DNA from: Saccharopolyspora soli
GTDB taxonomy: Bacteria > Actinomycetota > Actinomycetes > Mycobacteriales > Pseudonocardiaceae
Length of the DNA stretch: 64,000 nt
Reading direction: 5' to 3'
NCBI RefSeq assembly: GCF_022678645.1
Contig: NZ_JALBWV010000003.1
Location: forward strand, 1 to 64,000
Shown here: piece after piece, positions 57,602 to 64,000 of the stretch
Layout: every line of letters begins with the position of its first letter
Numbering within the stretch: the first letter of the stretch is position 1
Program-made: the position numbers and the translations under genes
Notes under the pieces: model-generated
Seen by the model: only the letters and a program-made list of their open reading frames with translations
Database searches by the model: none
What the model was told of the DNA's origin: nothing

Positions 57602-58813
57602 TCAGATCACTCCTCCAGCCCGCAGTTCGGCGGTGTCCGCTGGCGAAAGCCCAAGCTCGGCCAGCACTTCGTCGGTGTGCGCACCCAATTCCGGCCCCAG
57701 CCAACGGGTACCGCCCGGCTCCTCGGTGAGCTTCGGGACGATACCGGGAAACAGCACCTCGCGGGTCTGGTCCCCCTCGATGCGCACCGGATGGCGTTCG
57801 TGCATGCCGCGAGCCGCGAAATGCGGGTCGGCGACGATGTCCGGCACGTCGTAGATCGGCCCGCTGGGCACCGAGGATTCCGCGAGCAGTTCCAGGACAC
57901 GAGAACTGTCCAAGTTCTCGGTCCAGGAACTGATCGCCTCGTCGATCTCGGCACTGCGCGCGACCCGGCCCACGTTCGTCTGCAATGCGGGGTCATCGGC
58001 CAGATCGGCCCGGCCGATCAGCGTCATCAGTCGGGCGTAGATGGCGTTGTTGTTGCCACCGACCACCACATATTTGCCGTCGGCGCAGCGGTAGGTGTTC
58101 GACGGCGCCACGCCGGGCATGGTCGCCCCGGTGGCTTCCCGGGTGACGCCGAAGGCGTCGAAGTCGGGGATCGAGGACTCCATCAGCGAGTAGACCGCCT
58201 CGTAGAGCGCTACGTCCACGGTCTCGCCCGGCTGGCCCGCACGGCGGTGCAACAGCCCCATCAGGGCGCCGATGACCGCGTACAGACCGGCGACCGAATC
58301 AGCGAGGCTGACCCCGGTGCGCACCGGCGGCATGCCCGGATATCCGGTCAGGTGCCGCACCCCGCCGTACGCCTCGGCGACACCACCGAAGCCGGGGCGT
58401 CCCCGGTACGGACCGGTCTGGCCGAAACCGGAGATCCGCACCAGCACGGCCGCCGGGTTGATCTCGCGGATCTCCACCGGGCCGAGGCCCCACTTCTCCA
58501 GCGTGCCGGGCCGGAAGTTCTCCAGCACGACGTCCGCCCCGGCGATCAGCTTCCGCGCGACGTCCTGGCCCTGTTCGGAGCGCAGGTCGAGGGTCACCGA
58601 GCGCTTGTTGCGCGCCATGGTGCGGAACAGCAACGACACGTCGCCGCCGTGCAACCGCCAACTGCGCAGCTCGTCGCCGGTACCGGGGCGTTCGATCTTG
58701 ATGACGTCGGCGCCGAACTCGGCGAGGATCCGACCCGCGGTCGGGGCCGCGATGAAGTTGCCGAGCTCGACGACCCGGACCCCGGTCAGGGGGCCCTGCC
58801 CATTGGGCGCCAT
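57602..58813 (-). CDS. Class III (CaiB/BaiF) CoA-transferase
   Basis: 403 residues. VRVVELGNFIAAPTAGRILAEFGADVIKIERPGTGDELR, NKRSVTLDLRSEQGQDVARKL, ENFRPGTLEKWGL and ISGFGQTGPYRGRPGF define the family; the Asp in VSLADSVAGLYAVIGAL is the likely catalytic residue. It moves CoA between acids, probably from succinyl-CoA or acetyl-CoA to a branched hydroxy acid that the downstream lyase cleaves. ATG 58813 follows AGGAGAGG. It is divergent from a GntP-family permease. Confidence 0.88.
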   Translation of the reverse strand: MAPNGQGPLTGVRVVELGNFIAAPTAGRILAEFGADVIKIERPGTGDELRSWRLHGGDVSLLFRTMARNKRSVTLDLRSEQGQDVARKLIAGADVVLENFRPGTLEKWGLGPVEIREINPAAVLVRISGFGQTGPYRGRPGFGGVAEAYGGVRHLTGYPGMPPVRTGVSLADSVAGLYAVIGALMGLLHRRAGQPGETVDVALYEAVYSLMESSIPDFDAFGVTREATGATMPGVAPSNTYRCADGKYVVVGGNNNAIYARLMTLIGRADLADDPALQTNVGRVARSAEIDEAISSWTENLDSSRVLELLAESSVPSGPIYDVPDIVADPHFAARGMHERHPVRIEGDQTREVLFPGIVPKLTEEPGGTRWLGPELGAHTDEVLAELGLSPADTAELRAGGVI

Positions 58814-59129
58814 CGCAACCTCTCCTGTTGTCACGGGCACTTCCAGTGGTGACGTGGTCACCGGGGGTCCGCAGGTCGATGCGGAGTCCGTCTTCGCAAG
58901 CCCTGCTTTATCAATATTTGGGAAATCTATGCCTCTATTCGGCAAGTCGGTAAAGTATCCGCTCGGACCAGGATTAACAAGATCTTGACCGCGCAACGAT
59001 TACGGGTAGACTTCGCCGGTCCGTCTTCGTCGCCGCCAGGTGGGCACAACCTGCCTGAGCGGAAAAGCGCTGCTGGCAGCAGACCGTGGAGTCGGCGTGC
59101 GCCGACCCCGACGAATCGGACCCATAGTG
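58814..59129. other. Divergent promoter region between CoA-transferase and GntP genes
   Basis: This 316-base gap holds no gene I can support. Bases 58904-58985 are clearly AT-richer than the surroundings (ctttatcaatatttgggaaa, ggattaacaagatcttgac), as expected for promoters and an IclR site. I could not settle on one dyad. Confidence 0.4.
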
Positions 59130-60464
59130 ATGTCGGACATCGTTGTCTTCGCCAACACCGCGATAACCATCATCGGTGTTGTGGTGCTCATCCTCCGGGC
59201 CAAGATCAGCCCGGCGATCGCGCTGGTGGTCGGCGCGATATACCTCGGCCTGGTCTCCGGGCTCGGACCCGAGCAGACCATCAAGTCGATCACCACCGGC
59301 TTCGGTGACCTGATGACCGAGGTGGGCCTGCTCATCGCGTTCGGTGTGCTGCTCGGCTCGCTGATGGCCTCGCTCGGCGCGATCGAGAAACTCGTCGACC
59401 TGCTGGTGCGGACCTTCGGGGCGCGGGCGTTGCCCTACACCTTCGGCACCACGGTCGGCACGCTGCTGCAATCGATCTTCGCCGACGTGCTCCTGGTGAT
59501 CACCGCGCCGCTGGCCAGCCGATTGTCCCGCCAGGTCGGGCCGTACGGCGCGGCGCGGATGTGCGCGACGATGGCGCTGGGCATCGAGGTCGGCCTGGTG
59601 TTCGTGGTGCCCGGTGTCGGGGCGGTCGCGCTGGCCGGGGTGCTGCACCTGCCGTTCGGCAAGATGTTCATCTTCGGTGTCGTCACGGCGGTTTTCACCA
59701 TCGTCACCACGCTGGCGCTGTTCACCGCGCTGGCCAAGCGCGGGCTGTGGAACCCGAAGCTGGACGAGACCGAGGAATTACCGGTCGCCGACGTCGCCGT
59801 GGACAAGTCGGAGCGCAAACTCCCGCCGCTGGGTCTGTCGTTGACCCCGCTGCTGCTGGCGTTGGCGCTGATCGCCTTCGGTGCGATCGCGGAAATGGCG
59901 GGGTTCAGCTCGCCGGTGGTGGCCTTCCTCGGCGACCCGGTGATCGCCCTGCTCATCGGCCTGATCGGGGCTCTGATCATCGCGCGGTGGAAGCTGCCGA
60001 CTGAGCAGACCGCGGCGGCGTTCCGACGTGGTTTCCACGAAAGCGGGCAGATCCTCATCCTCACCGGTGTCGGCGGTTCGCTGGCGCAGACGGTGAAGGA
60101 CATCGGCTTGGGCGAGTTGTTGAAGGGCTACTTCTCCACCAGCACGGTCGTCCCGCTGCTGCTGGTGTGGGTGGTCGCCGCGGTGCTGCACATCGCGATC
60201 GGCTCGGTGACCCTGGCATCGATCACCGCCGCCGGGGTGCTCGGCCCGGTGATGCCGATGCTCGGCATCGACCCGATCTTCGTCGCGTTGGCGGCCGGGG
60301 CGGGGTCGCTGTTCGTCGTCCACGCCACCAGCAACACCTTCTGGCTGCTGCAGACCCTGCTGCCGCAGACGACCCGCGGCGCGCTGAAATCGGTCACCCT
60401 GACGGTCTCGTGCGCCTCGATAATCGCCATGGTCCCCATCCAGCTCATGGCGCTGGTGTTCTGA
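59130..60464 (+). CDS. GntP-family organic-acid permease
   Basis: 444 residues with about 12 hydrophobic segments. ITTGFGDLMTEVGLLIAFGVLLGSLMASLGA and the C-terminal HIAIGSVTLASITAAGVLGP with FVVHATSNTFWLLQTLLP fit GntP-type gluconate/hydroxy-acid transporters. ATG 59130 is the best start (an upstream frame exists but lacks protein character). It is divergent from the CoA-transferase/lyase unit and so is the likely importer of the acid they degrade. Confidence 0.85.
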   Translation: MSDIVVFANTAITIIGVVVLILRAKISPAIALVVGAIYLGLVSGLGPEQTIKSITTGFGDLMTEVGLLIAFGVLLGSLMASLGAIEKLVDLLVRTFGARALPYTFGTTVGTLLQSIFADVLLVITAPLASRLSRQVGPYGAARMCATMALGIEVGLVFVVPGVGAVALAGVLHLPFGKMFIFGVVTAVFTIVTTLALFTALAKRGLWNPKLDETEELPVADVAVDKSERKLPPLGLSLTPLLLALALIAFGAIAEMAGFSSPVVAFLGDPVIALLIGLIGALIIARWKLPTEQTAAAFRRGFHESGQILILTGVGGSLAQTVKDIGLGELLKGYFSTSTVVPLLLVWVVAAVLHIAIGSVTLASITAAGVLGPVMPMLGIDPIFVALAAGAGSLFVVHATSNTFWLLQTLLPQTTRGALKSVTLTVSCASIIAMVPIQLMALVF

Positions 60465-60477
60465 CGCCCTGCGGTGG

Positions 60478-60524
60478 CCGCGCTGGGTTGGACAGCGGAC
60501 CAAACGCTGTCCAACCCAGCGCGG
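60478..60524. terminator. Bidirectional hairpin terminator between GntP and MmgE/PrpD-like genes
   Basis: Perfect 20-bp arms CCGCGCTGGGTTGGACAGCG (60478-60497) and CGCTGTCCAACCCAGCGCGG (60505-60524) with loop GACCAAA. It fills the gap between the convergent stops. Confidence 0.87.
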
Positions 60525-61187
60525 TCAGTTGGTTCGAGCTCCCAGGACTTCCGCGGCGAACCACCGTTTCCCCAGGTCGTGCAACAGGGTCTCGCCGTCG
60601 GCGGAAGGTGCGAGCAGGGCGAGCAGGCCCCGGCGGCCTTCGATCGGCTGGGCCGGTGCGGTGAAACCGCGCTCGCCCAACATCGCGGCCTCGATGCCGT
60701 CGGCGGCAGCGAACGCCGCGCGCAGGGCTGTCGTTTCCGGTTCCTCGGAGCCCGACACGGTAGTCACCTGCGTAGCGGCGAGGCCGAGCGCGTGGCGTGC
60801 GGCGACCGGTTCGGTCGACCCGGCGAGCGCGGCGCCGACGACCGCGAGCGCTTCCGGTCGGGCGCCGAGTGCGGCGGCCAGTCGGCACGCGACCTCGCAG
60901 CCGAGGACGGTCGCCCGATCCGCGTTGGCAGCATGGCGAATTCCGGCCACGGCCGCTGTTGCCGCGACCAAGGTGTGCACACCCGAATAGGCCAGTCCCG
61001 CCGCAGCGTCGAGCGCGCGCATGCGCAGATCGTCTTCCGGATGGGTCGAGCGCAGCGCCGCCAGGTGTTCGTCGTGCTGCGCGGGGTAGGCCATCGCGAA
61101 GTCGGCAACCGCGGTGCGGAGTTCGACTGGTATCGCAGGGTTTTCGGCCAGCACGAACCGAACCAGCGAACCGCTGATGTCCGTCAT
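60525..61187 (-). CDS. MmgE/PrpD-related short protein
   Basis: 220 residues, mostly helical and Ala-rich (RALDAAAGLAYSGVHTLVAATAAVAG, then ADRATVLGCEVACRLAAALG). This resembles only the helical domain of MmgE/PrpD enzymes. It begins right after a full-length MmgE/PrpD gene with overlapping stop/start, so it may be a second subunit or a partner rather than a broken gene. ATG 61187 follows GGGGAGGA. Its function cannot be set from sequence alone. Confidence 0.65.
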   Translation of the reverse strand: MTDISGSLVRFVLAENPAIPVELRTAVADFAMAYPAQHDEHLAALRSTHPEDDLRMRALDAAAGLAYSGVHTLVAATAAVAGIRHAANADRATVLGCEVACRLAAALGARPEALAVVGAALAGSTEPVAARHALGLAATQVTTVSGSEEPETTALRAAFAAADGIEAAMLGERGFTAPAQPIEGRRGLLALLAPSADGETLLHDLGKRWFAAEVLGARTN

Positions 61188-61189
61188 GA

Positions 61190-62506
61190 TCATTCCTCCC
61201 CGGTGCATGCCTTCATGAACTTGGTCAGGTATCCAGGTCCGTCGCCAGCGACCGCCTTGACGACGGCGTCGGCGCCGCCGGGCAGCACCGGTTCGACGAG
61301 TCGGTGGACCTTGGTGTGCAGGTCCGCATCGGTCAGCGGGTTCGCCAAGCTGCCGCGCGCGGTCGGGACGTGCTGCCGCAGCACGTTGCCATCCTCGGTG
61401 GTGACCAAGACCTCGGCTTCCGCTCGCACGCGCTCCGGCTCGGGCACCAGCCGCACTTTCGCGCGCAACTGGGTCGCTGCGGCCGAAGCGACGAAATCGT
61501 CTTCGTAGGCAGCGAGATCGACGGTGCCCAGCAACAGACCCGCCGCAACACCGTGCACAGTGGAGAATCGCGCTTGCAGCCCGTCTCTCGGAGTCGGATT
61601 CCCGGTGAGCTCGGGAACCAGGGGATGGCAGCGGACCTCGACGCTGGCCACCTCGTCCGCCCCACCGGCCGCCTTAAGCGGCGCCGCGAGGTGCTCGGCG
61701 GCCTCGATCGCCGGATGCGTGACGATGCCGCACGGGTAGGGCTTGAACGTGTTGTGCCGCAACTCGAAACGCTCGCCGAGCTCGCCGACGAACTGCTGCT
61801 CGTCGTATTCCCTCGCGAGTCGTGCGGTGAAAGCTTCGAGGGTGTCGCCCGGCGCTGGGCCGTCCGCCGCCGCCAGCCGCGCCGCGAGCATGCCGTTGGC
61901 CGCGGCTTTGCCCGGATGGAACGGCTTCGTCATGGTGCCGAAGCCCTCCCGCATGCCGAGCCCGCGACCGATTCCCCAGAACAGCGCCGAGGCCAGCCGA
62001 CGTCCGCGCAGGCCGAGCAGCAGTGCGGACGTCACGGCCGCACCGAACGCCCCGCAGGTTCCGGTGATGTGCCAGCCCAGGTCGTAGTGCGAGGGCGAAA
62101 CAGCCACGCCGAGGCGCAGTTGCAGTTCGCACCCCCATGCGTAGGCGGTCAGCACGTCGGTGGCCGGTGCGGTCCCGACCTCGGGTTCGAGCGCGGCCAG
62201 CGCGCCGAGGCAAGCGGCGCCCGGGTGGATGACGGTGGCCAGGTGCGTGTCGTCGAAGTCGTCGAGGTGGGCGGCGATTCCGGTGGCGATCGCGGCATCC
62301 ACCGGCGCGACTTCCGCGCGACGTCCAGGAATGCGGGCGGCTCCGCGAGAACCGGCTACGACCGCGTCCACTGCCGCGTGCCCGCTCGCGCCGATCGCGG
62401 TTCCGGCCACGTTGAGCAACGTGCGGCGCGCCATGGCGAGCACGTCCTCGGGCAACGGCCGCGCAACGGCCTCGTCGATCAGCTCGGCGATTCGTTTGGT
62501 GTCCAC
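61190..62506 (-). CDS. MmgE/PrpD-family protein (2-methylcitrate dehydratase / cis-aconitate decarboxylase fold)
   Basis: 438 residues. IATGIAAHLDDFDDTHLATVIHPGAA, SHYDLGWHITGTCGAFGAAV, MTKPFHPGKAAANGMLAARLA and RHNTFKPYPCGIVTHPAIEA are the family's active-site segments. Members dehydrate, isomerise or decarboxylate tricarboxylic acids (PrpD, iminodisuccinate epimerase, cis-aconitate decarboxylase). The substrate is open, though the setting of CoA-transferase, HMGL-type lyase and dicarboxylate porters points to a branched C5-C7 acid. GTG 62506 follows AAGGAG. Confidence 0.87.
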   Translation of the reverse strand: MDTKRIAELIDEAVARPLPEDVLAMARRTLLNVAGTAIGASGHAAVDAVVAGSRGAARIPGRRAEVAPVDAAIATGIAAHLDDFDDTHLATVIHPGAACLGALAALEPEVGTAPATDVLTAYAWGCELQLRLGVAVSPSHYDLGWHITGTCGAFGAAVTSALLLGLRGRRLASALFWGIGRGLGMREGFGTMTKPFHPGKAAANGMLAARLAAADGPAPGDTLEAFTARLAREYDEQQFVGELGERFELRHNTFKPYPCGIVTHPAIEAAEHLAAPLKAAGGADEVASVEVRCHPLVPELTGNPTPRDGLQARFSTVHGVAAGLLLGTVDLAAYEDDFVASAAATQLRAKVRLVPEPERVRAEAEVLVTTEDGNVLRQHVPTARGSLANPLTDADLHTKVHRLVEPVLPGGADAVVKAVAGDGPGYLTKFMKACTGEE

Positions 62507-62531
62507 TGATCTCCTTCGTCGTAGTACTCGA

Positions 62532-64000
62532 TCAAAGTCCGACCACCGGTGCGAGCGTCAGCACGCCGGTCACCAGGATGGCCACGCCCAGCACGTCGAA
62601 CACGAGCCCCGAGCGCACCATGCGGGTGATGGGCACCAGCCCCGAGCCGTAGACGATCGCGTTCGGCGGTGTGGAGACCGGGAGCATGAAGCCGTATCCG
62701 GCGGCCGCGGTGGCCACCAGGCCAGGGATGAGCGGATCCACCCCGAGCGCCTGGGCCATGGGCAGCACGATCGGCAGCACGATGCCAACGCTCGCGGTGT
62801 TGCTGGTGGTCTCGGAGATCAGCAGTGCGGTGATCGCCGCCAGAACGGTCACACCCGTCAGCGACGACACTCCGATCAGTTCGGAGAAACCGGCGCCCAC
62901 CCGTTCCGCGAGCCCGGTCTCGGAACTCAGGCTGCCGAGCACGATTCCGGCCGCGAACAACAGGATCGTGCCCCAGTCGATCTTCGCGGCGTCGGACCAG
63001 TCCAAAGTGGCCTTCCCCGGTTTGCCCGGCAGCGGCAGCACGAACAGCAGCGTGGCCGCGAGGATCGCGGCGACGCCTTCGGTGAGGTGGTCCCTGACCA
63101 GCTCGACGAAACCGTTGTCCTCGCCCAGCACGGGCTGCAGGATGCCGGGACCGGTCCACAGCACGACCGCGAGCGCGAACGCGATTGAGGTGTTCCGCTC
63201 GCCCCGGCTGAACGCGCCGAGCTTGGCGCGCTCGGCCGCGACGTATTCCTCGGCGTGGTCCAGCCGCTTCACCTCCGGTCGGTTCAACAGGAGCAGGACC
63301 AGGCACAGCACCACGAACATGGCGATCACGATCGGCGCGAACAGCCCGACCCACTGCACGAACCCGATGTCGCGGCCGGTCTGGTCCTCGACCAGCTGCC
63401 GCCCGATGAGCTGGTGCGGCGCCCCGATCGGGGTGAACAGCCCGCCGATGCTGGCGCCGTAGGCGATGACCAGCATCAGCGCGGTCGAGGTGCGCGATTG
63501 GCGCGGGGCGTTGCCGGTGCTGATCGAACTGACCGCGGCGATCACCCCGAGCCCGATCGGGAACAGCATGGCAACCGCCGCCGTGTTCGAGATGAACGCC
63601 GAGATCGCCGCCGCGAGGGCGCCGAAGGCGATCACCGTCCGCGCCGGTGAGCGGACCACACCGGGAATGGACAACATGCGCAGCGCGATGCGCCGGTCCA
63701 GCCCGTGCACGGTCATCGCGCGGGCGATCACGAACCCGCCGAGGAACACGAAGATCGTGTCGTTCCCGAACGCGCCGAACACGGTGTCCTCGTCGCCGAC
63801 GCCGAGCAGCACGCACAGCGATACCGCCAGCAGTGCGGTCACCGCGAGCGGGATCGCTTCCGAGATCCACCAGATCATCACCAGCGCGAAGATCGCCGCC
63901 AGGGATCGCTGCGGGCCCGGTAATCCGTCCGCGAACAGCAGCACCGCGGCGAACGCGATGGGGCCGAGCAACAACCCCACGCGGCGGCGGACCAGGTCGA
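62532..64000 (-). CDS. SLC13/DASS-family Na+/dicarboxylate symporter (5' end cut by window)
   Basis: At least 489 residues; the frame stays open to the right edge, so GTG 63980 may not be the true start. Two SNT motifs (AFISNTAAVAMLFPIG and ISETTSNTASVGIVLPIVLP) bind sodium and carboxylate in this family. IGGLFTPIGAPHQLIG and TPPNAIVYGSGLVPITRMVRSG agree. It imports di- or tricarboxylates and is the upstream neighbour (26-base gap) of the MmgE/PrpD gene, so it likely feeds that enzyme. Confidence 0.87.
   Translation of the reverse strand, partial: DLVRRRVGLLLGPIAFAAVLLFADGLPGPQRSLAAIFALVMIWWISEAIPLAVTALLAVSLCVLLGVGDEDTVFGAFGNDTIFVFLGGFVIARAMTVHGLDRRIALRMLSIPGVVRSPARTVIAFGALAAAISAFISNTAAVAMLFPIGLGVIAAVSSISTGNAPRQSRTSTALMLVIAYGASIGGLFTPIGAPHQLIGRQLVEDQTGRDIGFVQWVGLFAPIVIAMFVVLCLVLLLLNRPEVKRLDHAEEYVAAERAKLGAFSRGERNTSIAFALAVVLWTGPGILQPVLGEDNGFVELVRDHLTEGVAAILAATLLFVLPLPGKPGKATLDWSDAAKIDWGTILLFAAGIVLGSLSSETGLAERVGAGFSELIGVSSLTGVTVLAAITALLISETTSNTASVGIVLPIVLPMAQALGVDPLIPGLVATAAAGYGFMLPVSTPPNAIVYGSGLVPITRMVRSGLVFDVLGVAILVTGVLTLAPVVGL

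Overview
The window is typical high-GC actinomycete DNA. Third codon positions are G/C-rich, GTG starts are frequent, Shine-Dalgarno sites are GGAGG-like, and almost every gene has long antisense shadow frames. A KstR2-type operator, an IdeR/DmdR1-type iron box, bacterial Pnkp/Hen1, an aerobic formylglycine-generating enzyme and several palindromic intergenic repeats fit a member of the Pseudonocardiales (Saccharopolyspora- or Amycolatopsis-like). That placement is an inference from gene content. I saw no transposase, phage module, rRNA or CRISPR array.

Layout. 1-2.0 kb: two small membrane proteins and a secreted GH30 glycosidase. 2.3-6.9 kb: a P450, a receptor-type Ser/Thr kinase, and FadD3 (steroid ring C/D degradation) behind a KstR2 box. 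7.0-11.8 kb: an RNA-repair operon transcribed metallophosphoesterase -> Hen1 -> Pnkp. 11.9-15.4 kb: a LysR regulator, a membrane protein and a two-component system. 15.6-19.5 kb: a PfkB sugar kinase divergent from a fructose-type ABC transporter. 19.5-21.3 kb: a LysR/SDR pair. 21.4-26.3 kb: a sulfur-acquisition operon (sulfonate-type binding lipoprotein plus three flavin monooxygenases) behind a short cysteine-type leader peptide and an attenuator-like hairpin. 26.3-27.5 kb: selD and tRNA-Sec.

27.6-35 kb: a LysR regulator, an aromatic-acid MFS porter, a flavin monooxygenase and a hydrolase, then an ECF sigma factor and a DadA-like oxidase. 35-37 kb: iron uptake around an iron box. 37.3-41.7 kb: a TPP enzyme, FGE, a SnoaL/TetR unit with its operator, and a VanY-like peptidase. 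42-46.4 kb: a PaoABC-type molybdenum hydroxylase divergent from a TetR regulator with twin operators. 46.4-55.9 kb: a CoA-thioester aromatic pathway, best read as anthranilate (2-aminobenzoate) degradation (CoA ligase, fused monooxygenase/reductase, acyl-CoA dehydrogenase, enoyl-CoA hydratase, SDR, RidA, cyclase-family hydrolase, PaaX regulator). 56-64 kb: a branched C5/C6 hydroxy-acid locus (IclR, HMG-CoA-lyase family, class III CoA-transferase, GntP permease, two MmgE/PrpD proteins and an SLC13/DASS transporter cut by the window edge).

The most notable non-coding signals are three repeat families (a composite element placed directly after stop codons in convergent gene pairs, and two palindrome families, one with a conserved loop and covarying arms), the leader-peptide attenuator, the twin TetR operators, and a 51-G homopolymer that may be an assembly artefact.
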